The notes under the pieces were generated by a model, which saw only the letters and a program-made list of their open reading frames with translations, had not been told where the DNA came from and ran no database searches. A program made the translations under genes and the position numbers. DNA of 64,000 nt from assembly GCA_963728545.1 (NCBI GenBank), contig CAVSKO010000002.1, positions 3,162,001 through 3,226,000 on the forward strand, written 5' to 3'. The DNA is from DASUNP01 sp963728545. GTDB lineage: Bacteria > Acidobacteriota > Blastocatellia > UBA7656. Positions 43,964-52,898 of the stretch are shown here, in pieces; the first letter of the stretch is position 1, and the number at the start of each line of letters is the position of its first letter.

Positions 43964-46468
43964 TTAAGGAAGAGGGAGGTCGTACAACAATCCTGCGGAG
44001 GCGTTTCTTACACACCACTCCGCAGCGACATCGTGCGAAATCTGCAATACCCTACGCACGGCTTCGGAGTCGCGCTCTTTCAGAGACCTGAATAGCGCAC
44101 CGTGTATGCGCAGGAATGAATGGATCAATACCTCATATTGTCTTTTCCAGTCAGATCGGATCGTTAGATCCGCAGCTTTGTTTAGAGCATCACTGGCGAA
44201 TTGTTGCCACTCTCCAACTGGCTTTAGTGCTGAAAGGAAGTTCAGAAACTTCGCCCTGACATTTATGGCGTCAAGATGCCTTTCAAGCCATTCGGCCGTT
44301 TGCTTGGCGACGTCCGCGCGTAAATCTGAGAACTCTGCCGGGAGTTGCAGCAGGAAGGATAGATACTGCGTCCGCACGTTCAGGTCTTCATCGTGCTCTA
44401 CCAGCCACTTTGCCGTTTGCCGAGCGGCGTCCGCTCGCAGGTTCGAGAACTTACCCGGAAGTTGAAGCAGGAACGAGAGGTATTTCGCCCTAACATCCAT
44501 AGCGTCAGGATGCGTTTCAAGCCATTCCGCCGTCTGCCGGGCCGCATCCCCTCGCAGGCCCGAGAACTCCGCCGGGAGTTGCAGCAGGAAGGAAAGATAC
44601 TGTGTTCGCACATTCGTGTCTTCGTTGTGCTGTGCCAGCCACTTTGTAGTCTGCTGGGCGGCATCTGCGCGCAAATCCGAGAACTCGCCCGGGAGTTGTG
44701 ATAGGAACGAAAGGTACTTCGCCCGCACAATTGTGTCTTTGTCATTCTCTGCCAGCCATTTTGCTGTTTGCAGAGCGGCATCCGCGCGCAGGTTCGAGAA
44801 CTCGGGCGGAAGTTCAAGTAGAAACGAGAGGTATTTCGCCCGGACATTCGTGGCGTCAGGATGCGTTTCAAGCCACGCTGTAATCTGCGGAATACGCGAT
44901 GACAATTCTCTAGGAGTCGTGATTACCATCAAATATTGCAGCAGGGAGCTGTTCAACTTCCATGCCAGTTTTCCGTCCAATGCATTAAGCAACCGGCCCA
45001 CGAATTCATCCCATAATGGCTTATCAAACTTAATACTTTGTCCGAACTGCGAGGCCCGATTCGGAGCAACTGAGAAGTCGGCAGACTGAATCAGCAACAG
45101 GATGTCTCTCTCAGCAGGAGACCTCTGCTGCTTCTCAGAGGCATTGCGAAAGAACCATAATTGAAGTGCTGCCAACCACCCCTGTGCGTTTGGTATCGCT
45201 CGACGAAGCAATGCCTCTCGTACAGGTTGAATCAATTCGGCACGGCCAAGCGCCGCAAATGCGGATACCAGATCACACAAGCTTCGTGTCTCAACACTCG
45301 ATTCGTCTCTCCATCGCTCGATTAATCGTGTGGCGAAATCATTACCTTCTGTATCAGATAGCCGGACTCCCAAACTTGAAATATCGCGAATCGTCTCTGG
45401 AACGCTGACGGATGCTTCGATGATCGCATCGCCCACATCACACCAAGGAAGTGGTCGCTGTTCCCAAGCCTGCCGAGCAATCACGGTATGGGCGGCGGTG
45501 ATTGGTGCTCCCTGAAATTCATAATTGGCTTTGGCCCGCTGGCCTATCCGGAAGATGTGCCAGCCGGCGAAGTGTCTCATGCGCTGCAATTCGGTATGCA
45601 CATCGGATGCACCGGAAACACCGCCGGTCATTCCGAGCAGTTTGAATAGCAGCGTCTCCGGGCAGGCTTCGTAAGCTCTGGAAAAGAAACACACGAAGAG
45701 ATAGGCGCGAGTTTGCCACGGCAGATCAGACATATTCCGGGCAGACGACAGGTCGCGCCCGTCTGCGAGGGTTAACCACAGCCGGTCGATGATTTCGCGG
45801 AAGGGAACGCCAGCGGCAGCCTCCATGGCCACGACTAAGAAATCCTCTTCCGCCCGCGACGACACCGAACGCCCATAAAGCGCGGCAAGCGACTCTCGCT
45901 CATGCTGCGAAGGGCGAGCCATCTCGAACGTCGCCAAGTCGCATGCCCGCAGTTGCGCTTTGTGTTCGTCCAGCAGAAACTGCGGGCTGGCGGCCAGCAC
46001 GCCAACCCGTAGCCCTGGCCGGTTCAGCTTCCTGAGCACGTCGAGCCAAGGAGATTCAGCGTATAGTGGATCATCCAGCAATAAGACCACCGGACGTCCA
46101 AAACTCTGCAACCGCTCAATCGCCTGGACATACTCGTCCGGCTCGCCCGGCGGTTCCTTCAACCCGACTCCTGTATCGGCGATTAGCAGTTGCCCAGCAT
46201 CAACCAGCCGCGCTGCCACCCGGCGCGTGATCGTCGTTTTGCCAGCACCTGGCGCACCGGCCACGAACAACGTCGGTAGCTTGCCAGCGCGACCGATGCG
46301 AGCCACCACTTTCTCAAGCACCACGGCTTCAAGTGCTGCGGTCTGGTCGCGTTCGATGAATTTGATAGCCTCATCATGGCCGTGCGCTACATCGCACCAA
46401 CCGGGCTGGCGTGCGACAAACTGCTCGCGCTCCAACTCACGCTGCTCAGACAGGAATGTTCTGTCCAC
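43964..46468 (-). CDS. STAND-like P-loop NTPase with C-terminal helical repeats
   Basis: 834 residues. Walker A GAPGAGKTT (71-79), Walker B VVLLLDDP (127-134), ADTGVG and VLAASPQF between strands, then a winged-helix-like region and from ~520 a run of 39-residue helical repeats. This is the STAND layout, NTPase plus superhelical sensor, used by NLR-like antiphage proteins (Avs and relatives). The nuclease-like gene sits 18 bp upstream on the same strand, so the effector that Avs proteins fuse at the N-terminus would here be a separate subunit. Function inferred from architecture. Confidence 0.75.
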   Translation of the reverse strand: MDRTFLSEQRELEREQFVARQPGWCDVAHGHDEAIKFIERDQTAALEAVVLEKVVARIGRAGKLPTLFVAGAPGAGKTTITRRVAARLVDAGQLLIADTGVGLKEPPGEPDEYVQAIERLQSFGRPVVLLLDDPLYAESPWLDVLRKLNRPGLRVGVLAASPQFLLDEHKAQLRACDLATFEMARPSQHERESLAALYGRSVSSRAEEDFLVVAMEAAAGVPFREIIDRLWLTLADGRDLSSARNMSDLPWQTRAYLFVCFFSRAYEACPETLLFKLLGMTGGVSGASDVHTELQRMRHFAGWHIFRIGQRAKANYEFQGAPITAAHTVIARQAWEQRPLPWCDVGDAIIEASVSVPETIRDISSLGVRLSDTEGNDFATRLIERWRDESSVETRSLCDLVSAFAALGRAELIQPVREALLRRAIPNAQGWLAALQLWFFRNASEKQQRSPAERDILLLIQSADFSVAPNRASQFGQSIKFDKPLWDEFVGRLLNALDGKLAWKLNSSLLQYLMVITTPRELSSRIPQITAWLETHPDATNVRAKYLSFLLELPPEFSNLRADAALQTAKWLAENDKDTIVRAKYLSFLSQLPGEFSDLRADAAQQTTKWLAQHNEDTNVRTQYLSFLLQLPAEFSGLRGDAARQTAEWLETHPDAMDVRAKYLSFLLQLPGKFSNLRADAARQTAKWLVEHDEDLNVRTQYLSFLLQLPAEFSDLRADVAKQTAEWLERHLDAINVRAKFLNFLSALKPVGEWQQFASDALNKAADLTIRSDWKRQYEVLIHSFLRIHGALFRSLKERDSEAVRRVLQISHDVAAEWCVRNASAGLLYDLPLP
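44208..44910 (-). repeat. 117-bp tandem repeats inside the STAND gene
   Basis: Six units of 39 codons, consensus LRADAAxQTAKWLxxHxxxx, then NVRAKYLSFLLQLPxEFS. Two types alternate: HPDA-VRAKY and EDxNVRTQY. The pair 3-4 resembles the pair 5-6, so duplication of a two-unit block is likely. Third-position identity is high, suggesting recent expansion. Confidence 0.85.
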
Positions 46469-46486
46469 AAGCTGGAACGGTGGCTG

Positions 46487-47308
46487 TCAATGCGTCGCCG
46501 GTCGCCACGGATCAATCGCCGCGTTGACATCGGCCCGGTCAAGCCGGCGCGGGCTGCGGTCGAATGATGGAGGCAGAGACTGGTTGGCCGGGTCAAAGGT
46601 AATCAGGTTGTCGTGGATCAGTCGGCGCAGCCGCCCTAGCACTTGCGCCTGACCGAAAGGATCAATCAGTCCCCGCTCCAAGAGCACTCGCAACGCTTCT
46701 TTTTCAGCGGCCAGTCGCGGGCCTGCTGGCTCGGAATCAACTACCTCCGCAGGCAGATAGACACACTCTAACTGGCCCCACAAGGCATCGAAGAGGATTT
46801 CGTATCCTGCGGACGCGGCGTCGGCGCTCCATGCGGCCCGATCCGAATGCGGCCCCGGCGGCTCGTTGAGCCTGATCAAAAAATGCTTGCGGACGTCGTC
46901 CTTCAATGAACCCGGAGATGTGCCGCCCGCCGCGAATTTGGGATCAGGACAGATCAAGCGAAAACGCAACCGGTCGCGCTCCGGCTCAGGCACCCATAAC
47001 CACTTGGGCGCGAACCCGGTCAGCACGTCAGCAAGAGCCGCGGGTTGACCGATGGTGGCGACCCGTTTGCATTGTGTGAATCTGACCGAGCCATCGTTAC
47101 AGACTTCATCGAGATCTTCTCCCCAGTCATAACGCAGTCGCTGAGGCCAATCCTTAAGATCGAGCACAGGCTGGCGCACGGACATCGAAACCAATCGGGC
47201 CACCGCGTAAGCTGCCTGATAGTTATACCCTGCGATACTCACACGCCCTTGCCGTGTGGCCGAAAGCGCCCGCAGCCGCTCATCGCTTATCAGAAATTGC
47301 TCGATCAT
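46487..47308 (-). CDS. Cap4/DUF4297-like PD-(D/E)XK nuclease
   Basis: 273 residues. RVSIAGYNYQAAYAVARLV (helix at the start of the fold), YDWGEDLDEVCNDGS and VRFTQCKRVATIG give E-D ... Q-x-K (about E64, D65, Q79, K81), the pattern of the dsDNA endonuclease domain found in Cap4 and in N-termini of Avs proteins. No sensor domain, so probably activated by the STAND protein downstream. First gene of the cassette. Confidence 0.75.
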   Translation of the reverse strand: MIEQFLISDERLRALSATRQGRVSIAGYNYQAAYAVARLVSMSVRQPVLDLKDWPQRLRYDWGEDLDEVCNDGSVRFTQCKRVATIGQPAALADVLTGFAPKWLWVPEPERDRLRFRLICPDPKFAAGGTSPGSLKDDVRKHFLIRLNEPPGPHSDRAAWSADAASAGYEILFDALWGQLECVYLPAEVVDSEPAGPRLAAEKEALRVLLERGLIDPFGQAQVLGRLRRLIHDNLITFDPANQSLPPSFDRSPRRLDRADVNAAIDPWRPATH

Positions 47309-47413
47309 ATTGAAATCTCTATTGTCTCTGGGGCGTCCGTCGCTTGGTAGATACGTTAAGTCTTTCTATCCGGTGTAATTGTAATGCAATACCAACGGCC
47401 AGACTTTCAAGCA

Positions 47414-47506
47414 ACCTAACGCCACGCATCAGTGGGCGCGGCGCACAACACTGATGGATTCATGCGAAACTCGCTCGCCGCGCTCCATTGAATGCGTTTG
47501 TTAGAC
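47414..47506 (-). other. attC site
   Basis: Minus strand: GTCTAAC (47500-47506) to GTTAGGT (47414-47420). Closes structured cassette P8. Confidence 0.9.
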
Positions 47507-47702
47507 GCACCCTGTAATAAGCCGCGCCCCGGCCTCTGGCCCGCCGCGTTCGCACGACCGAAGGGAGTGGGCATCGCACAACCATCGTCTCAGCCTAGCG
47601 CGAGCGCGGTTGGGCGCGGCGGCGGGAATTAGGACCGTGTAGATAAGCGGAGCTTCTTTGCTGCTGATTATCAGGGCATTGTCTCTCTTTCAAGTGTTGT
47701 GC
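47507..47702 (-). repeat. ORF-less structured cassette, copy P8 (divergent)
   Basis: 196 bp with little identity to the others, but the same layout on minus: main stem GCGCTAGG-side GCGCTCGCG type arms, side hairpin GGCC-AGA-GGCC, closing GCCGCGCC and GGCGCGGC. Its end 7-mer is GTTAGAC rather than GTTATGC. Confidence 0.6.
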
Positions 47703-47794
47703 GTCTAACGCCCCGCGTAACCGGGCGCGCGAACGGCACTGGCCGAAGCATACGAAACTCGCTTCGCGCGCTCCGGTTGACGCGATTGTTAGGC
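47703..47794 (-). other. attC site
   Basis: Minus strand: GCCTAAC (47788-47794) to GTTAGAC (47703-47709). Closes the carbonic anhydrase-like cassette. Confidence 0.92.
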
Positions 47795-47881
47795 GGCGCT
47801 TGTAGCACATACCCCTCACCTATCGCTCGCTTAATGCCCGACTGAGCTTGGACCCATAGTATGCCTGCTCGGTGCCTACCT

Positions 47882-48379
47882 CTACAACGGCTCCGCCGGC
47901 AACTGTTCTATTGTTTCGATTGGCAATAACAGGCATCTGACTTCTTTCAATTCCGGAAACTCTTCACGAGTGATTCTGACTGCTTCCCAACATTGCTCAA
48001 TATGGGCTTGCCTTTCCCCGAAGGGGTCATCTGGGGTAATCCCTAAGAATTCCCTGTAAGCGCCACAATCGCGATGTTCGACTATGATTAGTTGCGTCAC
48101 TTGATGGTGCTGTATTGCAAACCGTAACTGATCGAAAAAAGTTATCCGCCATTCGTCCTGGTGCATGACTCCTAGTGCCGCACCGGCCAGGATCAGATGG
48201 TCGTATTTCCCGCGTAATCCCTGAGAATCCATGGCGTTGACGATTCTGTGAGGATAGCGATAATCCATACACGTAAGCAGAAGGACAGGGGTTCCTGGAG
48301 AGTCTGTTACACTGGGGGCAATGTTCCTGTCCACATACGACTCGAAATCTATCTGGTCTTGTGAGTGATTCATAATCAA
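47882..48379 (-). CDS. Beta-carbonic anhydrase-like protein
   Basis: 165 residues. LLTCMDYRYPHR (C37, D39, R41) and VEHRDCGAYRE (H102, C105) are the zinc ligands and the Asp/Arg dyad of beta-class carbonic anhydrases. It is short and has an unusual C-terminus, so CO2 hydration is plausible but a related lyase/hydrolase role cannot be excluded. The ATG at 48373 is an alternative start. Confidence 0.8.
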   Translation of the reverse strand: MIMNHSQDQIDFESYVDRNIAPSVTDSPGTPVLLLTCMDYRYPHRIVNAMDSQGLRGKYDHLILAGAALGVMHQDEWRITFFDQLRFAIQHHQVTQLIIVEHRDCGAYREFLGITPDDPFGERQAHIEQCWEAVRITREEFPELKEVRCLLLPIETIEQLPAEPL

Positions 48380-48418
48380 CCTCTCTTTCTGAACTGTTGT
48401 TCAATTGAATTCTCAGCC

Positions 48419-48509
48419 GCCTAACGCTCCGCATTATCGGGGCCGCGAGCCGCACTCGCCTTTGATGCGAACTGTGCTTCGCGGCCTCCGTTGCATGCGG
48501 TTGTTATGC
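48419..48509 (-). other. attC site
   Basis: Minus strand: GCATAAC (48503-48509) to GTTAGGC (48419-48425). Closes P9. Confidence 0.92.
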
Positions 48510-48665
48510 CTGCCCTACGACCTAGCTGTGCTGTGGCTGATAAGCCACCGTCGCGCTCGCGCCGTCTTGATTCTGCCCTGCCTGGCCTTAGCTTGCTTCT
48601 GCCGATCTGTGGCGCGGGCGCGACTCAGCGCAGCGTCGGGTATATCAACTCACTTCGCTGTGGCG
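48510..48665 (-). repeat. ORF-less structured cassette, copy P9
   Basis: Side hairpin GTGGCT-TATC-AGCCAC, main stem GTCGCGCCCGCGCC with GGCGCGAGCGCGAC. Nearly identical to P10. Confidence 0.82.
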
Positions 48666-48758
48666 GCATAACGCTTTGCGTCACCGGGCGCGGCACATTG
48701 TATTGGCAGGATCATACGAAATTCGCTTGCCGCGCTCCGGTGCACGCGCTTGTTAGAC
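48666..48758 (-). other. attC site
   Basis: Minus strand: GTCTAAC (48752-48758) to GTTATGC (48666-48672). Its inverse core matches the cassette start at 50743, confirming that the cassette spans the insertion at 48989-50371. Confidence 0.9.
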
Positions 48759-48988
48759 CGCGCTTGTAAGACGACATTCCTCATTAACTTCTGCGAAACC
48801 AATCTTTTGAATCTTCACGTATTCTATTAATGGTCACCAAGGTGATTTCAGCACTCTATATAGGGGCTAACCAGCAAATCATTAGTCAATATCCCCTAGC
48901 TTCTTAGGCCAAATCTATTGTACGCACCTTAAACTAACTTACCAATGAAGTCTTACGCTGAGATTTGAGCCACCTTCAAGGTGTACTT

Positions 48989-50371
48989 CAGCAATTCTCA
49001 GTATGGAAATCACTCCAACTGCAAACGATAAAGCAAGGCCATGTGTCAATACAAGGCTTTCATCGAATCAAAAACGAGAACACGGAATTGACTCCGCAGC
49101 GTCTCCCACAGTTTGGCTTTCGTCCCCAACCCCTCCCATAACCGGCGAAACAAGCCGCAGCAGCGTTGCTGAATCTGATCGAACGAGAAACGCCAACAGC
49201 ATCACCAACGCCAGCACAGTTGCTAAATGCTGTTGCCCGTGCCCATAGTTGTGCTCGAAATGGTAGCCCTGATTCTTCAACGTATTGAAGGTTCTCATTC
49301 TCAATCTTCCATCGCCCTCGACCAGCGCCCATGACTTTTTCTACACTGTTGGCCCGCAGCCCCAGATTCGTCACCCACATCCAGCGCTTCACCTTCCCAT
49401 CTGCCGTGGTTTGCTCGTAAAGCAGAAAATTGACTCTGACGTCGGTCGCGCTCTCGCATAAGCACAACCCGTTAGTCCAGGCATAATAATGCTGCACACC
49501 ATCATCATCGGTCTGGCGTAGTTCTTTGACTTGACCTCTCGTCTTCCGACCTTCAAATTGTCGCATCAGGCTCTCGTGTGAGTCAGGCTTGACATTCAGC
49601 ACATAGTGCCAGCCGTAGCCGCTGATTTGGCGGATGTGCGGGGCGTTGGCATACAACGCATCTTCTACCAATAAAATGGACAATTCGTTGTAGCGCTCGT
49701 GCAACTGCCGGCACAATCGGCGGGCGGCGTTGCGCTCGCAGTCATTCTTCTTGGCTCCATCCTGGCGCAGGACTGGCTCGAAATCCAGCGGGAAGACCTC
49801 CGAGCGCAGCGGATGCAAGAGGACGGCTGCCAGGCCAGCGTGGTGATAAGAGACGACGCCGTTGCGATGCTTTCGCGTTGTACAGTTTGGGCAATGCACA
49901 GTGGTCGAAGAGAAGTGTTCGACCCCATCAATCGAGACGATGACATCGTCGTGCCAATAGCGATAATCGCCGATCACGCCGGTCTGCTGTAAGCGCAGGA
50001 AACAGGCGTGGAAGAGTGGTCGCAGGAGGGCCGGGTCAAGCGGGTCGAGGATGCCGCGCATCTGGTTATCGCAAGGGATGGCCCCGTTGATGCGATAGAT
50101 GCTGCGCAAATTGCTTTCTTCAGGGACGGTCTGCTTTTTGAAATCGAGCAGAGAAGGCGACTTGAGCGAAAACATGGCGAAGGCGCTTTTCAAGACATCG
50201 GCCAGCGGGTAGCGAGCATTCGTGGCGCGGTGGTCAGGCAATGTCTGAAACTGGTCATCGAGAAAGTGCATCAGTTCGTCAAATGTGAGATTCTGTTGCC
50301 GTTGGCGGTAACTTTTTGCCATTTGGCAATGGTTACATTGATTGTCTCAATTTCCAAACTGAGAATTGCTG
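48989..50371 (-). mobile_element. Insertion sequence (IS4 superfamily) with 9-bp target duplication
   Basis: 1383 bp with inverted ends CAGCAATTCTCAGTATGGAA and imperfect partner, flanked by GGTGTACTT on both sides (48980-48988, 50372-50380). Confidence 0.88.
49060..50322 (-). pseudogene. DDE transposase with two frameshifts
   Basis: Starts MAKSYRQRQQNLTFDELMHF; DDE segments VSIDGVEHFSS, LLVEDALYANAPH and GAGRGRWKIENE. Directly after that Glu an extra A (near 49293) moves the expected TFNTLKNQGYHFEHNYGHG into another frame, and a second single-base insertion near 49183 shifts it again. Inactive or sequencing errors. Family within the IS4 superfamily not fixed. Confidence 0.75.
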
Positions 50372-50742
50372 GGTGTACTTCCACTTCGAAGCCAAGAGAT
50401 TGAAAATGAAGCGTCGTTTTTTCGATAACTTTCTTTTGGTATTCTTGGCTGTCTCCTCTAATGAGTGGGAGATGCACCCCAGCATACGTTTTCCCTTGTT
50501 CTGCATTTTCCTTTGCTACTTTAGTAACAGTTCGGATTATGTATTCGAAGTGCCGTTCTTCATTTGCCGACTGAAAGCCTTGGCTTTCTAACCGCTCGTT
50601 AACTTGTTGTACTTTTTTCCTCAGAGAGTCTGCGTCAAAGTCACTCATAATAATCCCTCTTAATTGTTTATCCTACAAACAGAGTTCTTAAACCTCTCCA
50701 TTTCCGATCAGCGGACAAGCTATCTACGTGAGTGCCCTCGCG

Positions 50743-50835
50743 GTCTAACGGTCCGCATCAGTGGGCGCGGCACATTGCACCGATGGAAACATACGAAACT
50801 CGCTTGCCGCGCTCCACTGCATGCGTTTGTTAGGT
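50743..50835 (-). other. attC site
   Basis: Minus strand: ACCTAAC (50829-50835) to GTTAGAC (50743-50749). Overlaps the stop codon of the DUF4238 gene. Confidence 0.92.
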
Positions 50836-51762
50836 CGCGTCATCGGCACTATTAGCCTTTCTCGGATCAACGACGAACCAGTATGGGTTTTGCTCGTTCC
50901 GACTAATTAAGAAATACTCATAACAGTGAAATCGTATGCGCCGATTAAACTCATCAACTAGCCTATTGTTGGTAACTTTATAGCCGTTGAGACCTTGGCG
51001 ATTCAATAGCAAGACGTAATTAGGCGATACCGGCAAAGTGATTTCTATGGATTCATACATTAGGGCAGGGGCTCGATAGTAAGGGGGCCGCTTGTACGCC
51101 TCTGGGTCGAACCAGATGCAGGGGCGGTCTGAGGTTATGAATCCTGGGACAGTTTTTGTATGGAGGATAGCAATATCTAGACCTAAAAGCAGAGGGGCTT
51201 CTACCGCAACCATCGGACCAAGCATGCTTTGCATCGGGTTTTCTACGATTCTTTCTACATCTTCAATCGTTATCCTTTCTTCTTTATCAACACCGGGAGA
51301 TGTATGAGAGGCAAGCATACGCCTTTGCTCCGAACTCATAGATTCAATTTGCTCTTGCATACTCTTCATCATATCTAAGACCGACGACCACTGCTCGCGA
51401 TTATATTCCCTTTGAGATTTTGTGCGAGCGTGCATAGCAGCAGTAAATGTGCACAAGGTAATCTTATCCTCGGAAGACAAATCTACCATTGGTTCGATCA
51501 CATTGCGTCTTACGGTCGCGAACTTACTCTCAAGTTCCTGAAGACCATGTTCTAAGATTAGATCTCTTGTACCATCAATTTGCTTGATAGTATAAAAATC
51601 TGTTTCGTGGAATATGTTGCCTGGGGCCTTGTTCTTAACTTTCTTGCCATCCTTTGAGATCATCCAGACGTATGGCTCCTGGCCTTTGGGTGTATTTGGA
51701 TCACACCATGCTTTTAGGTACGACTCAGGAATGATATGTTGTTTTTTGTGTTCGTAAGACAT
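50830..51762 (-). CDS. DUF4238 protein
   Basis: 310 residues from MSYEHKKQHIIPESYLKAWC (an ATG five codons upstream is an alternative). The start HKKQHIIPESYLKAW and later PGNIFHETDFYTIK, EHGLQELESKFATVRRNVIE and GFITSDRPC are DUF4238 signatures, a family common in mobile islands with proposed but unproven defence roles. Stop TAA lies inside the attC inverse core. Confidence 0.82.
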   Translation of the reverse strand: MSYEHKKQHIIPESYLKAWCDPNTPKGQEPYVWMISKDGKKVKNKAPGNIFHETDFYTIKQIDGTRDLILEHGLQELESKFATVRRNVIEPMVDLSSEDKITLCTFTAAMHARTKSQREYNREQWSSVLDMMKSMQEQIESMSSEQRRMLASHTSPGVDKEERITIEDVERIVENPMQSMLGPMVAVEAPLLLGLDIAILHTKTVPGFITSDRPCIWFDPEAYKRPPYYRAPALMYESIEITLPVSPNYVLLLNRQGLNGYKVTNNRLVDEFNRRIRFHCYEYFLISRNEQNPYWFVVDPRKANSADDAT

Positions 51763-51783
51763 AAAGGATACCGCCATCTAGCG

Positions 51784-51874
51784 ACCTAACGCTCCGCATT
51801 ATCGGGGCCGCGAACGGCACTCGCCATTGATGCGAACTGTGCTTCGCGGCCTCCGTTGCATGCGGTTGTTATGC
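51784..51874 (-). other. attC site
   Basis: Minus strand: GCATAAC (51868-51874) to GTTAGGT (51784-51790). Closes P10. Confidence 0.92.
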
Positions 51875-52030
51875 CTGCCCTACGACCTAGCTGTGCTGTG
51901 GCTGATAAGCCACCGTCGCGCTCGCGCCGTCTTGATTCTGCCCTGCCTGGCCTTAGCTTGCTTCTGCCGATCTGTGGCGCGAGCGCGACTCAGCGCAGCG
52001 TCGGGTATATCAACACACTTCGCTGTGGCG
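51875..52030 (-). repeat. ORF-less structured cassette, copy P10
   Basis: Almost identical to P9; side hairpin GTGGCT-TATC-AGCCAC, main stem GTCGCGCTCGCGCC with GGCGCGAGCGCGAC. Confidence 0.82.
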
Positions 52031-52123
52031 GCATAACACCTCGCATCACCGGGCCGCGCGCAGAGCACCGAAGGATTCATACGAAACTCGCTCGCGCGGC
52101 TCCGGTGCATGCCTTTGTTGGGC
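52031..52123 (-). other. attC site
   Basis: Minus strand: GCCCAAC (52117-52123) to GTTATGC (52031-52037). Confidence 0.92.
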
Positions 52124-52170
52124 CGCTGTTGGCTACCTCTGGCCACCTGCCTATGGTATATCCGAGTAGC

Positions 52171-52704
52171 TTACTCTTCAGAAGGCTTCAACAGCATTTC
52201 TAGCCTTTGGTCGCGTGTAATCTCATCCCACTCCTTTGGTTTCCTTACAACCACTTTGCGATAACTGTCGATAGTCGCATATGCATCGTAGGGCCATTGG
52301 CCTACTTGCGGCATCTCCTTAATATATGGATCGGCTAGGTGTTTGAGTTGGTGGATGGCTTCAATATGTTTGATACCATCTTCAAAACTAAGTTGTGCCA
52401 ATCTGAACGGCAAGTAATCAATGCCTGTTTTTGCCTTGCTGTAAACCTCCCGCCCCTCTTTTAGCTTGTCGAATTCATATTTTGCTTCTGGCAAGATGTT
52501 TGGAATGAGCGCCCCCAGAAGCGTTATAAGAAACCCTATGCCTATGGCTTTGTAGACTTCTAAGGTGAACTTGAGGTATTCGAGTCTCAAGGCTGAGTCA
52601 GTTGGATATGATACGAAGTATGCTATCCAAATTGTGGTTGATATGAAAAACAGAGATGCAATTATGCATGCGGTGATAGTTATTCTTTTAACTGTTACAC
52701 TCAT
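52171..52704 (-). CDS. Membrane protein of unknown function
   Basis: 177 residues. Two membrane segments (~8-31 ITACIIASLFFISTTIWIAY and ~52-70 IGIGFLITLLGALIPNIL), then a soluble helical C-terminal domain (FDKLKEGREVYSKAKTGIDY). Family not recognised. Confidence 0.65.
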   Translation of the reverse strand: MSVTVKRITITACIIASLFFISTTIWIAYFVSYPTDSALRLEYLKFTLEVYKAIGIGFLITLLGALIPNILPEAKYEFDKLKEGREVYSKAKTGIDYLPFRLAQLSFEDGIKHIEAIHQLKHLADPYIKEMPQVGQWPYDAYATIDSYRKVVVRKPKEWDEITRDQRLEMLLKPSEE

Positions 52705-52800
52705 GAAAATCTCCTTCTTTGTAGTTTTGAGTATTACCGCTCTTTATCATATTGTGCAAGATTGAACAGTTCCTACATCGGCAAAACGTACTGCGCAGCG

Positions 52801-52892
52801 GCCCAACGGCTCGCATCAGCGGGGCCGCGAACGGCACTGATAGATTGATGAGAAACTCGCTTCGCGGCCTCCGCTGCATGCGCTTGTTAGAC
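52801..52892 (-). other. attC site
   Basis: Minus strand: GTCTAAC (52886-52892) to GTTGGGC (52801-52807). Closes the PIN toxin cassette. Confidence 0.92.
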
Positions 52893-52898
52893 GCTGGT

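Larger units (their letters stand above)
48939..50648 (-). pseudogene. Hypothetical cassette gene interrupted by insertion sequence
   Basis: Coding parts 50648-50372 and 48979-48939. With the insertion and one 9-bp repeat removed, LGFEVEVH joins LEGGSNLSVRLHW and a stop, giving about 105 residues. N-terminal part MSDFDADSLRKKVQQVNERL, then RHFEYIIRTVTKVAKENAEQ. No family recognised. As it stands the frame runs into the transposase region. Confidence 0.62.

Noticed and set aside
43964..45089. Plus-strand ORFs opposite the STAND repeats
   Set aside because: They mirror the 117-bp tandem repeats in another frame.
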